Shown: positions 17,293 to 26,464, numbered from the stretch's first letter. The stretch: DNA of 64,000 nt from an uncultured Bacteroidales bacterium (GCA_902763885.1 CACWTU010000002.1:1-64000); one strand, 5' to 3'. A program made the numbers and translations. The notes: generated from the letters alone by a model not told the origin.

Positions 17293-19386
17293 TCCGGTGT
17301 TAGTCTTCTTTGCTTTCAGTTGAGCTCTCAGGGCGCGATATTTCTCTTTGTTCTTTTCACGGCGCTCCTTGCGTTCATTGTGCTTGCGCTCCTTCTTTTT
17401 CTTTTCAGACTCCTTGCGTTGTGCTTTACTTGCCAGTCTGTCCAGATTTTTCTTGTGGATATCCACTACTTTCTTCCTACTCTTTTCCTTGAGCAGTTCG
17501 TCAGGTTTCTGGTCAGTGATGGGAATCTCGTTGACATCCCATTCATCGGTTTCATGCGTCCAGTCCTGCTTCAGCGTCAAACTTCTTTTTATGTACCAGA
17601 CACTCTCTGCCTGACGTTTCTCTTCATAATCTCCAGTGTCCCATTTGCCGTTTTGGTTCACATCATCAAACATGGAGATAAAGTATGTGGCGGGTTTGAG
17701 CAGGAAGAAATCCACAGTTCCGTCATCAAGCGTTCCGGTACTTACGGTATTCCCGTTGTTGTCAAGTAGTCTGACAGTATAACCGGGCTGGGGGTTGAGA
17801 ACGTTGACGGTCAGAGTGCTGAACTGGTTTAAGGGACTGAACTTGAATTTTGTCTCAATAGGTTCATTATGTAATCCGTATATTCCCTGTATGCTTGCGG
17901 AGTCTATATTGATTCTGAAAGTATTATCGGGTTTCCACTCTCCGTAAATGTAGTATTTGAGAATATCAACCGAGTCCTGTTCAATGTCATAAGGTATGGG
18001 GTTCCAAATGGTGTCAACCTTCTGATACAGATGTATGGCAGTATCAGAAAGGAAGGTGACAGGTTCCTTGAACTTGAGTGTAATCTCCTTTTCAGTAACT
18101 CTGAGTGAATTACCTGATGTGAGATTGTAATCAAGGAACTTGATCTTGGGAGTAAGCAGTCTGACAATACCCAATGAATCTCCTTCACGTTCCATACGAC
18201 GGATTCTCTTGTCTCGCTCTTTTTCCTCTTCTTCAGCTTTACGTGCAGCATCCTTGAGTATGCGTTCGTGGCTTTTCTTGGGAACCAGTTTAAGGGTATC
18301 GGTGGTAGGTGATAAAACACCTGTCGTATCTGTTGCCAGGAACGTTACACTGAGGCATAGGGTATCTTTATAATACGTCAATGTGTCTTTCATCCAGAAG
18401 GTGAGCGTGTCATACCGTTCGCTGTGCTGTACTATGTATGCATCAGTTTCATCAAAGTTGATACCTTTGACTTGTGGCATGGAATCAAGCGGTAAGGCAA
18501 AACGGAGCGTGAATTTCTCATGTGTGAGGCGTTCTGCCGCTGTCATGTACTGTATGACTGGTTTGGGAGTGAATGCCAACAGAGTAATGTCATCCGGGAG
18601 GTATTTGATGTAGGGAACAGTAACCGTTGTATCTACCTTTCCTTCAGATGTAAACAATGTGTCCACACGATACCTTAGTTCTGCTGAAGGTACGATATGG
18701 GAGTCCATCCAGGCTATCTTCTCGTTACGTTGTGAATAGCTGAATGTCTGGTCCATGTCCATCACCGCAAATATGCGGTAGGTGCCGGGCGCTATGCCGC
18801 GTATAGTGAAATGACCGTATGCGTCAGTACGTGAAACTCTTTCAAAGGGCTTGGTCATGAAAGCGGAATCCTCCAGGTCACTATGAAGTCCTACTGTCAT
18901 CCCCTTTATAGGTTCCAAATCTTCAGCATTGAGTACATAGCCTGATACCTCAAGGGAATCAATTACATCACCGGTACTGAAACGGAAGCAGAAATTTCCT
19001 AAGGGATTACCCTCATTGTTGTCTTTGATTCCGTCTGCAAAATCAATAGAGTAGGTGGTGTTGGCTTTTAGTGAATCAAAGAACTCTACCTGTATTTTTT
19101 TACCGGTAACCTTGATTTCCGGTTGTTGTATCTGAGGAGGTGATATTACAACGTTTTCATTGGCATTCTCAAGTTTGATGAACTCGTTGAAGTCAATGGA
19201 TACTTTTTTGGTCTTAACTCCTGTGGCACCATTGTCCGGGTGGCTGTTTGTGATTCTTGGAGGGGTTTCATCATAAGGACCACCGTCAGGATTGCCTATG
19301 GCCGCACAACCCGACAATGCGGCAAAGGCTGCTAAAGCCAATGCCGCATTGCAGATTTTTGCGGTTATGTCGCGATTGCGATTCAA
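17236..19386 (-). CDS. Ig-like (Big_5) domain lipoprotein
   Basis: A 716-residue predicted surface or periplasmic lipoprotein. The signal ends in ALAAFAALSGC (Cys at about residue 27). Residues 35-145 are an SbsA-type Ig-like domain (PPRITNSHPDNGATGV, TTYSIDFADGIKDNNEGNPLGN). Residues 150-215 resemble a carboxypeptidase-regulatory or CnaB-like strand domain (SGYVLNAEDLEPIKGMTVGL, GHFTIRGIAPGTYRIFAV). After a long middle part the C-terminal 90 residues are very rich in Lys, Arg and Glu and may be coiled coil. It is conserved in Bacteroidales, but its function is unknown to me. It begins 1 nt after fabF, and its 3' end overlaps the C26-M19 gene. Confidence 0.85.
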   Translation of the reverse strand: MNRNRDITAKICNAALALAAFAALSGCAAIGNPDGGPYDETPPRITNSHPDNGATGVKTKKVSIDFNEFIKLENANENVVISPPQIQQPEIKVTGKKIQVEFFDSLKANTTYSIDFADGIKDNNEGNPLGNFCFRFSTGDVIDSLEVSGYVLNAEDLEPIKGMTVGLHSDLEDSAFMTKPFERVSRTDAYGHFTIRGIAPGTYRIFAVMDMDQTFSYSQRNEKIAWMDSHIVPSAELRYRVDTLFTSEGKVDTTVTVPYIKYLPDDITLLAFTPKPVIQYMTAAERLTHEKFTLRFALPLDSMPQVKGINFDETDAYIVQHSERYDTLTFWMKDTLTYYKDTLCLSVTFLATDTTGVLSPTTDTLKLVPKKSHERILKDAARKAEEEEKERDKRIRRMEREGDSLGIVRLLTPKIKFLDYNLTSGNSLRVTEKEITLKFKEPVTFLSDTAIHLYQKVDTIWNPIPYDIEQDSVDILKYYIYGEWKPDNTFRINIDSASIQGIYGLHNEPIETKFKFSPLNQFSTLTVNVLNPQPGYTVRLLDNNGNTVSTGTLDDGTVDFFLLKPATYFISMFDDVNQNGKWDTGDYEEKRQAESVWYIKRSLTLKQDWTHETDEWDVNEIPITDQKPDELLKEKSRKKVVDIHKKNLDRLASKAQRKESEKKKKERKHNERKERREKNKEKYRALRAQLKAKKTNTGSDSDVSTPDTEEVASPNE

Positions 19387-19387
19387 T

Positions 19388-20662
19388 TCAGTCTGTAAAC
19401 TTCTTGAATATTATGCAGGAGTTATGTCCTCCAAAACCGAATGTGTTTGACAGCGCAGCACGAACCTCTCTTTTCTGAGCTTTGTTGAAAGTGAAGTTAA
19501 GCTTGTAATCTATCTGCTCGTCATCATCACCCTCCTCATGGTTGATTGTGGGCGGGATGATATTGTTCTTTATTGCAAGCACAGTAGCGATAGCTTCAAT
19601 GCCACCTGCGCCACCCAACAAATGACCTGTCATGGATTTGGTTGAACTCAAATTCATTTCATAGGCATGGTCTCCGAACACAGCCTTGATAGCCTTGCAT
19701 TCAGCTATGTCACCAAGCGGGGTGGAGGTGCCGTGCATATTGATGTAGTCAATGTCAGCGGGTTGCAGCCCGGCATCGTCAAGGGCTTCCTGCATTACAC
19801 GGATTGCACCAAGTCCTTCAGGATCAGGGGCTGTCATGTGATATGCATCGGCCGTAGCTCCCCATCCGGCTACCTCAGCGTAAATCTTGGCGCCGCGTGC
19901 CTTGGCATGTTCATATTCCTCAAGAATGAGAACTCCGCCTCCCTCACCAAGTACGAATCCGTCACGGCTTGCGCTCATGGGACGTGATGCGGTCTCTGGT
20001 GAGTCATTGCGGGTGGACAGAGCGTGCATGACTCCGAATCCTATTATTCCGCATTTGCCAAGTGCAGCCTCAGCTCCGCCGGTAACTATTACGTTGGCTT
20101 TACCCAAACGTATCAGGTTGATGGCGTCAATGATAGAATGCGTGCTTGATGCACATGCTGATGAGGTTGCATAATTGGGACCTTTGAGCTTGTATTTGAT
20201 TGAAATCAAACCGGCTGCAATGGATCCGAGAATACGCGGAACAAAGAACGGGGTGACCTTAAGGTCCTGACCTGATCCCATTTGTTCATTGAGGGTATCC
20301 ATGCCCTCCTGAAAAGAGTCAACACCTCCCATACCGAAGCCAAGGATCACTCCAATCCGGTTCAAGTCTTCATTTTCAAGATCCAATCCTGAATCTTCAA
20401 TGGCTTGGGTTGCTGAGGCTATGGCAAAATGACTGTATTTGTCATACTTGCGTAACTCCTTGCGGTCGATATATTGCGACGCGTCAAAGTTCTTTACCTC
20501 GCATCCGAACTTTACCTTGGTAGGTATGGCGTTGATATCAAAATTGGTAATAGGACCTGCACCGCTTACTCCAGCCAAGGCATTCTCCCAGAATTCAGGG
20601 ACAGTATTGCCTATAGGGTTGACGGTACCAAGCCCTGTTACGACTACTCTTTTCAGATTCAT
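19388..20662 (-). CDS. fabF: 3-oxoacyl-[acyl-carrier-protein] synthase II
   Basis: A 424-residue thiolase-fold condensing enzyme that elongates acyl-ACP in fatty acid synthesis. The catalytic Cys is in SSACASSTHS, with the two active-site His residues in NMHGTSTPLGD and STKSMTGHLLGGAGG. The N-terminus RVVVTGLGTVNPIG and the C-terminal NTFGFGGHNSCIIF are standard. Length is normal. It follows acpP by 19 nt, the usual acpP-fabF pairing. Confidence 0.97.
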   Translation of the reverse strand: MNLKRVVVTGLGTVNPIGNTVPEFWENALAGVSGAGPITNFDINAIPTKVKFGCEVKNFDASQYIDRKELRKYDKYSHFAIASATQAIEDSGLDLENEDLNRIGVILGFGMGGVDSFQEGMDTLNEQMGSGQDLKVTPFFVPRILGSIAAGLISIKYKLKGPNYATSSACASSTHSIIDAINLIRLGKANVIVTGGAEAALGKCGIIGFGVMHALSTRNDSPETASRPMSASRDGFVLGEGGGVLILEEYEHAKARGAKIYAEVAGWGATADAYHMTAPDPEGLGAIRVMQEALDDAGLQPADIDYINMHGTSTPLGDIAECKAIKAVFGDHAYEMNLSSTKSMTGHLLGGAGGIEAIATVLAIKNNIIPPTINHEEGDDDEQIDYKLNFTFNKAQKREVRAALSNTFGFGGHNSCIIFKKFTD

Positions 20663-20681
20663 ATTATCAAGCTGTTACAAC

Positions 20682-20927
20682 TTACTTTGTAGCTGCCTGG
20701 CTGATGAGCTCGATAGCCTCACCTACGGTTGTGATCTTCTCAGCCTGATCATCAGGAATTGAGATACCGAATTCCTTCTCGAACTCCATGATGAGCTCAA
20801 CGGTATCCAGTGAATCTGCACCCAGATCAGCTGCGAAACTTGCCTCAGGAGTAACCTCTGATGCCTCAACACCAAGTTTGTCAACGATGATAGCCTGAAC
20901 TCTCTCTGCAATCTGTGAATCTGCCAT
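20682..20927 (-). CDS. acpP: Acyl carrier protein
   Basis: An 81-residue acidic ACP carrying growing acyl chains. The phosphopantetheine Ser lies in the motif [12 protein letters not shown], and the four-helix pattern is complete. It is the first gene of the acpP-fabF-lipoprotein run, under a promoter with an unusual palindromic spacer at 20965-20996. Confidence 0.98.
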   Translation of the reverse strand: MADSQIAERVQAIIVDKLGVEASEVTPEASFAADLGADSLDTVELIMEFEKEFGISIPDDQAEKITTVGEAIELISQAATK

Positions 20928-20964
20928 AATTGTAATTTTTAAGTATTAAAAATGAATTTGGGTG

Positions 20965-20996
20965 CAAAGAAACCCATTTTCAATGGGCATCACAAA
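20965..20996 (-). promoter_or_regulatory. acpP promoter with a palindromic spacer (possible operator)
   Basis: On the minus strand TTTG (20993-20996) is followed after 20 nt by TTTCTTTG (20965-20972), one mismatch from TAnnTTTG. The spacer next to the -7 box is the 15-nt palindrome CCCATT-gaa-AATGGG (20973-20987). A symmetric site in this place is a good candidate for a repressor operator. Confidence 0.5.
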
Positions 20997-21069
20997 TATT
21001 GGATAGCCAAAACGACCTCGTTGTGCACAAACACCCCAAATGTGTGTAATGCTTATTTGGCCGTAAAGG

Positions 21070-21100
21070 TTGTCTATTCAGAAAAATACCGCTATTTTTG
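21070..21100 (+). promoter_or_regulatory. Promoter of the DUF4254-GT9 operon
   Basis: TTG (21070-21072), then 20 nt, then TATTTTTG (21093-21100): a textbook Bacteroidetes promoter. It shows that a TTG start at 21070 is not used and supports ATG 21127. Confidence 0.75.
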
Positions 21101-21126
21101 CATCGCTAAGAGAATTTATTGTTGAT

Positions 21127-21741
21127 ATGACATTCAGTCAGGAAAGTTTTGAGGTTTTTGAGCGTGCTATTTTGGACTATCATAAAACTGACAATATAGA
21201 CGCTCCAATTGTTAATCCGTACCAGGAGAAGAGCATAGAATTCTATCTTTATCTTAAGAATTGGATTGATACCGTACAGTGGCATCTGGAAGATATAATA
21301 CGTGATCCGCAAATAGATCCGGTAAAAGCTTTGGGAATAAAACGCCGTATTGACCGTTCCAATCAGGAACGTACGGATCTTGTGGAACTTATTGACAGTT
21401 ATTTCCTGGATAAATTCAAGTCTGTTAAGCCTTTGCCTGCCGCAACCATCAATACTGAGAGTCCTGCGTGGGCAGTTGACCGTCTTTCCATTCTGGCACT
21501 TAAGATTTTTCACATGAGAATTGAAGCTGAAAGGAAAGATACTCCGGCGGATCAGCAGAAACGTTGCCAAGATAAACTGGCAGTTCTTTTGGAACAGAAG
21601 AAAGATCTCTCTACAGCTATAGACATGCTGCTTGACGATATGGCAGCGGGACGTAAGTTCATGAAAGTCTATAAGCAGATGAAAATGTACAACGATCCCA
21701 CTCTTAACCCCGTTCTATACGGCCAGAATGGCTCAAAATAA
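21127..21741 (+). CDS. DUF4254 domain protein
   Basis: A 204-residue soluble, mostly helical protein of the DUF4254 family, of unknown biochemical function. Conserved-looking segments include NPYQEKSIEFYLYLKNWIDTVQWHLEDIIRDP and LALKIFHM, and it ends in YKQMKMYNDPTLNPVLYG. In Bacteroidetes such genes usually precede a glycosyltransferase family 9 gene, as here, with a 14-nt overlap. That suggests a shared role in lipopolysaccharide core or other glycan assembly. The start is set by the promoter just upstream. Confidence 0.88.
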   Translation: MTFSQESFEVFERAILDYHKTDNIDAPIVNPYQEKSIEFYLYLKNWIDTVQWHLEDIIRDPQIDPVKALGIKRRIDRSNQERTDLVELIDSYFLDKFKSVKPLPAATINTESPAWAVDRLSILALKIFHMRIEAERKDTPADQQKRCQDKLAVLLEQKKDLSTAIDMLLDDMAAGRKFMKVYKQMKMYNDPTLNPVLYGQNGSK

Positions 21742-22774
21742 AACCCCTAAATACAAAAACGTACTTCTTATCCGCTTCTCTGCAATAGGAGACGTGGCTA
21801 TGACCGTTCCTGTAATCCAATCACTTGCCGAAGCCTATCCCGATGTGCATTTCACAATGCTCTCAAACGGGCAGTTTGCTCCCTTCTTCAGCCAGATGCC
21901 GGGTAACGTGAGTTTCCTGGGCGTGGACCTTAAGAAAGATTATCACGGATTCGGGGCAATGCTAAAACTGTTCCGTCAGCTCCGCAAGAAACATTTTGAC
22001 GCTGTAGCAGATCTGCATGGGGTTTTGCGTACAACAGCCCTTTCCATCTTTTACAGGCTCTTTTTCACCAAAGTAAAACGCATAAACAAAGATCGTCGTT
22101 CACGCAAGCGTATCACCCGCCAGCGTAATAAGGATCTTACCCCAAGGCTGACGTCATTTGACCGTTACCGTATAGTTCTGGAGAAACTTGGTTTCAGGTT
22201 TGAGGTCAGTTTCCGTTCCATATTTGGTGAAGGTAAGGGAAACCTCTCATCTATCAGCCATATTATTGGAACAAAGGATTGCCCGTGGATAGGTGTTGCG
22301 CCGTTTGCCGCCCATAAAGGAAAGATATATCCCCTCTATCTTATGGAAGAGGTGGTAGCACTGCTGGATTCAGCCGGTGTTTGCCGTCAGTTTGTATTTG
22401 CATACGGCAGAGAGATTGCTCAGGTACAGGCGTGGGCTGACAAGTACCGTTCTGTTGAGATAATAGACAACGGCTTGGGAATGGCGGGTGAACTTATCCT
22501 TATGAGTCACATGGAGGTTATGTTGGCTATGGATTCATCAAATATGCATCTGGCTTCACTTACAGGTACGCCGGTCGTATCAATTTGGGGTGCTACACAT
22601 CCTGCCGCCGGATTCATGGGGTGGGGGCAGAATCCCGATGACTGCGTTCAGATAGACCTTCCATGCCGTCCCTGCTCCATCTACGGAAAGAAGGAGTGCA
22701 TGTACGGTGATTACCGCTGCCTCACGGGCATCGATCCCGATACAGTTTTCAACAAAGTAAAGAAGTACCTTTGA
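21728..22774 (+). CDS. Glycosyltransferase family 9 (heptosyltransferase-like)
   Basis: A 348-residue GT-B enzyme of the ADP-heptose:LPS heptosyltransferase family. The N-terminus NVLLIRFSAIGDVAMTVPVI is the family's opening motif. The C-terminal half has GVAPFAAHKGKIYPL, the substrate site AMDSSNMHLASLTGTPVVSIWGATHP and the CRPCSIYGKKECMYGDYRC segment. It probably adds a sugar to the LPS inner core on the cytoplasmic face. The stop codon lies 2 nt before a large palindromic element. Confidence 0.93.
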   Translation: MAQNKTPKYKNVLLIRFSAIGDVAMTVPVIQSLAEAYPDVHFTMLSNGQFAPFFSQMPGNVSFLGVDLKKDYHGFGAMLKLFRQLRKKHFDAVADLHGVLRTTALSIFYRLFFTKVKRINKDRRSRKRITRQRNKDLTPRLTSFDRYRIVLEKLGFRFEVSFRSIFGEGKGNLSSISHIIGTKDCPWIGVAPFAAHKGKIYPLYLMEEVVALLDSAGVCRQFVFAYGREIAQVQAWADKYRSVEIIDNGLGMAGELILMSHMEVMLAMDSSNMHLASLTGTPVVSIWGATHPAAGFMGWGQNPDDCVQIDLPCRPCSIYGKKECMYGDYRCLTGIDPDTVFNKVKKYL

Positions 22775-22776
22775 GA

Positions 22777-23005
22777 GGGGCACATTGGGGACGGTTCTTT
22801 TTGTGCCCCTTGTTCAAGAGAACTTTTGAGGTATCAGTATCTGAAACTACGCGCTTCGCGCTATCCCTCCCACTCCTTCGGAGCGGGCCCCTCCCGTTCA
22901 CAAGCCCACGGGCGGCCATGGTTTCTGATACCGATACCTCAAAAGTTCTGCGCACCTTGGATTATTATCAAAGGGGCACAAAAAGAACCGTCCCCAATGT
23001 GCCCC
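22777..23005. repeat. Nested palindromic element E1 (BIME-like) between GT9 and wbqC-like genes
   Basis: A 229-nt element with perfect 34-nt inverted arms, 22777-22810 and 22972-23005. Each arm is itself a hairpin with ends GGGGCACA and TGTGCCCC around a GGGGACGGTTC core. Inside are second arms, 22819-22847 and 22921-22949, matching at 27 of 29 positions. The loop holds small hairpins such as GCGCTTCGCGC (22851-22861), CTCCTTCGGAG (22873-22883) and GCCCACGGGC (22904-22913). It fits between the two convergent stop codons with 2 nt and 1 nt to spare. I see no protein-coding content. Confidence 0.85.
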
Positions 23006-23006
23006 T

Positions 23007-23612
23007 TTAGAGATAGAGGGGGAACTCTGGTCCCATATTGAAGAGCAGATCAACGGCGCTTAAGTTGGGTAGGAAACCGTGTTTCTGTTTGAATACCTGC
23101 CAATAGGTTTGAGGGGTGGCCGGTTCTTGTACTCCCGGTTCGGCAAGTGGACGTAAATCAATTACATCTTCACTTTTGTGAATGTATGACTGTGTGAGTC
23201 TTAACTCTTTCTTAATCCCCGCCAGCTCCATAATGCGCAGTGTGAGTTCCGTATTGAAATCTATCAGAAACTCATACTTCTTCTCGTAGAATGGGCGGAA
23301 ATCATCCTGGTAATACATGAAGAAGGGACTGTTCATGTAGGCCGATTCCAATGCGTTCCAATGCTGATGGCGCCAGTCTCCGTGGTCGCTTATGCGCACA
23401 TCCTTCATGAGTTGCTTGGGGGTATCGGCCTTTACTATTGGAATGGTAAGCGTCTGGATTCCGCTTGCTGTAGCTATCCTGCATCGGTTGCGGTAAGTCT
23501 GCTTGCAGTAGTTGTCATACTGCTCAATAAGCACATCACCGCCACTGTTGATGGCGGTGAAGAAACTTACGGGTGGCAGATATGCCGAGCAGAGCAGGAC
23601 TGTATCCATCAA
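23007..23612 (-). CDS. WbqC-like protein
   Basis: A 201-residue protein of the WbqC family. Family features include the N-terminal LLCSAYLPPVSFFTAI, the central YRNRCRIATASGIQTLTIPI, the segment DHGDWRHQHWNALESAYMNSPFF and the C-terminal FLPNLSAVDLLFNMG. WbqC proteins occur in O-antigen loci and elsewhere, but the activity is not clearly established. It starts inside the lepB stop with a 4-nt overlap and is the last gene of the dapB-lepB run. Its stop lies 1 nt from palindromic element E1. Confidence 0.88.
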   Translation of the reverse strand: MMDTVLLCSAYLPPVSFFTAINSGGDVLIEQYDNYCKQTYRNRCRIATASGIQTLTIPIVKADTPKQLMKDVRISDHGDWRHQHWNALESAYMNSPFFMYYQDDFRPFYEKKYEFLIDFNTELTLRIMELAGIKKELRLTQSYIHKSEDVIDLRPLAEPGVQEPATPQTYWQVFKQKHGFLPNLSAVDLLFNMGPEFPLYL

Positions 23613-25060
23613 TTATAGTTCTTGACGGCGCGGAACATGCGGTTCCAGCGAATCTTACCCTTCTGTCCCCATTTCTTATCCTGATTGAGCGATAGCCAGA
23701 TGAATACGGGACGGCCTACGATGTGGTCCTCCGGAACGAATCCCCAGTACCTGGAGTCAAGGCTGTTGTGGCGGTTATCGCCCATCATCCAGTAGTAGTC
23801 CATCTTAAAAGTGTAGCTGTGGGCAACCTCTCCGTTTATGACTATGGTGCCGTCCTGCTCAACTTTGAGGTCATTGCCCTCATACACCCTGATAACACGT
23901 TCGTAAACAGGCAGATTCTCAATGTTGAGATCTATAGTCGCACCCTTGGCCGGAATCCATATCGGACCGTAGTTGTCCTTGGTCCAATGGGTATTCATGT
24001 TAAAGGGATAGAGCCAGTCATTACTCCTGAGGTTCTTGCTCGGAATGATAGTGTCAGATATACCGTTCTGGTTCTTTAAGATATCAAGAGCTTGTGCAGT
24101 CATAGGTATCTCAACCAAACCTTTATGGTTCTTGGATTGTTTCAATCCGTCAGAGCTGAGGTCCATCTTCTCTCTGAGAGACTCAGGTATGGGTCTGAGC
24201 AGTCTTACCACATAGTTGAACTGTACTGCGTCAGGCTGTTTCTGGGCAACCCCGTCTGTGTATATGACACCATCCTTAATTTCAAGGGTCTGTCCGGGAA
24301 GTCCTACACAACGTTTTACATAGTTCTCCCTGCGGTCAACAGGTCTGGCTATCTTCTTTCCGTAGATATGCTCATTCTCTTTGATGAGATTGTACCCCAC
24401 ATTGTAGTACAAATCATACACATGGCGCTGTTCCAATGCGGAAAGGGTGTCCAGGTCAACGCTGTAATTCGCTTGCTCACATCTGATCTTGCCGTCGTGG
24501 TATATTTGTGCATAGTAGTCAATCACTTCAGGATTAGTTACTATGGTATCTCCGGCAGGGAAGTTGAATACCACAATCTCATTCTGCTTTATCTTGCCAA
24601 AACCTTTGGCGCGCTCATACGGCCACTGCGGCTTGTCAAAATAGCTCTTGCCGCCTCCGGGAAATGTATTCTGCGTGAGCGGCATGGTGAGTGGGGTCAT
24701 GGGCTTGCGCGGGCCGTAGGCCACCTTGCTTACATAGAGATGGTCACCTATAAGCAGCGATTTTTCAAGAGATGAGGTAGGTATAGCATAGTTCTGAAAC
24801 AGGTATAGATTAACAAAATAGACAGCAACCAATGCAAATACGATAGCATCAATCCAACCCATTATCTGATAGAGGGTCTTGTTCTTGAGGCTCTTCCACC
24901 AGTCCCATCTGATGATGCGGGTGGTGCATGCATCAATCAGGAAAGGTATGACTATTATACCCATCCAACTCTTTACCCAAACCAGGAAAAGAATGTACAG
25001 GACCAGGTATATGGCCGCCTTGATCCACTGTTTCTTTGTTATCTCCTTAAACTGTTTCAT
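23609..25060 (-). CDS. lepB: Signal peptidase I
   Basis: A 483-residue inner-membrane protease that removes Sec signal peptides. Two N-terminal membrane segments precede the catalytic Ser97 in YAIPTSSLEKSLLIGD. The Lys is in RRENYVKRCVGLPGQ, and the box near the C-terminus reads MMGDNRHNSLDSRYWGFVPED. The protein is longer than the E. coli enzyme (324) because of insertions in the periplasmic part, as is usual in Bacteroidetes. It lies 15 nt after dapB, with which it is commonly paired in this phylum. Confidence 0.95.
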   Translation of the reverse strand: MKQFKEITKKQWIKAAIYLVLYILFLVWVKSWMGIIVIPFLIDACTTRIIRWDWWKSLKNKTLYQIMGWIDAIVFALVAVYFVNLYLFQNYAIPTSSLEKSLLIGDHLYVSKVAYGPRKPMTPLTMPLTQNTFPGGGKSYFDKPQWPYERAKGFGKIKQNEIVVFNFPAGDTIVTNPEVIDYYAQIYHDGKIRCEQANYSVDLDTLSALEQRHVYDLYYNVGYNLIKENEHIYGKKIARPVDRRENYVKRCVGLPGQTLEIKDGVIYTDGVAQKQPDAVQFNYVVRLLRPIPESLREKMDLSSDGLKQSKNHKGLVEIPMTAQALDILKNQNGISDTIIPSKNLRSNDWLYPFNMNTHWTKDNYGPIWIPAKGATIDLNIENLPVYERVIRVYEGNDLKVEQDGTIVINGEVAHSYTFKMDYYWMMGDNRHNSLDSRYWGFVPEDHIVGRPVFIWLSLNQDKKWGQKGKIRWNRMFRAVKNYN

Positions 25061-25075
25061 CTACGCTGCAAAAGA

Positions 25076-25837
25076 TTATGAGAGTGAATTCATAAGGTCA
25101 TCCATGCAAAGGAATCCTTTCTTATCTGCTGTATATTCTGCGGCAAGCACTGCACCGAGTGCCAGACCGCTGCGGTCCTTTGCAAAATGGATAATCTTGA
25201 TGAAGTCAGCACTTGAATCATAGGTAATCTCATGTATTCCGGCTATCTCACCCTCGCGGATGGAATCAACGCGGATATCAGACGGTGCATAATCGGTAGT
25301 TCCGGTTACTGTTCCGTCTGCATTGAGTACGGTACCCTTGCTCCAGCCTGTCTTGCGGTCCAGCTGTGAGATGATTCCCTCTGCCAACGTGATGGCTGTG
25401 CCGCTGGGCGCATCAAGTTTGTGGATGTGATGTGTCTCAGACATCCTGACCTCATACATGGGGTATCCGTTCATGAGCTTGGCAAGATATGTGTTGACCT
25501 TTGAGAACAGAGCTACTCCGATGCTGAAGTTGCTTGACCAGAACAGGGTGTTGGCGCCGTCCTTGCAGAGAGCTTTCATCTCATCACGATGCTCCTCCAT
25601 CCAGCCTGTACTGCCGCTCACTACCTTTACACCAGCCTTGAAACATTTCTGGATGTTGTTGTAGGCCTGCGTGGGAGCAGTGAACTCTATTGCCACATCG
25701 GCGTTTTTGAACTCCGGGCTGTCAAAATCGTTGAGATTGTCAATATCAATCTTGCAGACAACCTCGTGACCGCGGGACAGAGCTATCTTCTCTATCTCGT
25801 GGCCCATCTTACCATATCCTATAAGTGCTATTTTCAT
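25076..25837 (-). CDS. dapB: 4-hydroxy-tetrahydrodipicolinate reductase
   Basis: A 253-residue NAD(P)H reductase of the lysine/diaminopimelate pathway. The nucleotide-binding start is MKIALIGYGKMGHEIEKIA. Other markers are SGSTGW and the substrate motif ETHHIHKLDAPSGTA with its active-site His-His and Lys. Length is normal. The upstream Gly/Met-rich protein gene ends 3 nt before its start, so the two are likely cotranscribed. Confidence 0.96.
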   Translation of the reverse strand: MKIALIGYGKMGHEIEKIALSRGHEVVCKIDIDNLNDFDSPEFKNADVAIEFTAPTQAYNNIQKCFKAGVKVVSGSTGWMEEHRDEMKALCKDGANTLFWSSNFSIGVALFSKVNTYLAKLMNGYPMYEVRMSETHHIHKLDAPSGTAITLAEGIISQLDRKTGWSKGTVLNADGTVTGTTDYAPSDIRVDSIREGEIAGIHEITYDSSADFIKIIHFAKDRSGLALGAVLAAEYTADKKGFLCMDDLMNSLS

Positions 25838-25840
25838 ATT

Positions 25841-26389
25841 TTAAAACATGCTTTCCGTGTTCTCCTGAACATGCTGGAGTATGCTGCTGAACTTGTTGTC
25901 AAGTTTGGTTGCCGAAAGTCCTTTCCAGGTTTCATACTGCTGGTCATTGAGGGCTTTCTTGTAGCGTTTTTCAAACTTGGCTATGATCTGGTCGTAAGTT
26001 TTTCTTGCGGCAGCTGTGTCAAACTGAACGTTGGTGGTAGTCTGTGCACCCATCATATTCATGTTTCCACGTCCGCGGAAACCTCCGTTCTGCATCATCT
26101 GAAACTCTCTTACTGACATCTGCAGGTTGCGGCAGATCTCCTCAAACTCCTGAGAATAGAGTTTTATCATCTTGTCAAACTGTTTCTCAGTAAGGTCCAG
26201 AAGACCGGCAACATCCTGTATCCTGGCGTTAGCGATTGAGTCAGACTCCAATTCATAGAAAGGTTTCTGCATCCCCCCCATCGGTCCTCCCATTGGCGGA
26301 CGACCACCCATGGGACGGCCTCCCATAGGCTGTGCTGATGCTACAACTGCTACAAGGCATGCTGCGATTGTAAACAATAACTTTTTCAT
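25841..26389 (-). CDS. Secreted Gly/Met-rich protein of unknown function
   Basis: A 182-residue exported protein. A signal peptide (MKKLLFTIAACLVAVVASAQ) is followed by a Pro/Met/Gly/Arg repeat at residues 21-40 (PMGGRPMGGRPPMGG). The rest is helical and charged (LLDLTEKQFDKMIKLYSQEF, YDQIIAKFEKRYKKALNDQQYETW), reminiscent of CpxP/Spy-like or DUF4890 periplasmic proteins, though the match is loose. A second Gly/Met patch is at about 100-112. It is the first gene of the run leading into dapB and lepB. A periplasmic folding or envelope-stress role is possible but unproven. Confidence 0.75.
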   Translation of the reverse strand: MKKLLFTIAACLVAVVASAQPMGGRPMGGRPPMGGPMGGMQKPFYELESDSIANARIQDVAGLLDLTEKQFDKMIKLYSQEFEEICRNLQMSVREFQMMQNGGFRGRGNMNMMGAQTTTNVQFDTAAARKTYDQIIAKFEKRYKKALNDQQYETWKGLSATKLDNKFSSILQHVQENTESMF

Positions 26390-26464
26390 TTTCTTGTCCT
26401 TAATATTTGGTTGTAAGATTGTTTGAACCTCTTCATAGAGGTATTAAAAGCAGTGTATAAGCAA

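Noticed and set aside
21070-21126. Upstream TTG start for the DUF4254 gene
   Set aside because: This TTG is the -33 element of a well-formed promoter, so it lies outside the transcript.
22771-23010. A 79-codon frame through palindromic element E1
   Set aside because: The inverted repeats make open frames on both strands with mirrored sequence; no start signal or family resemblance.
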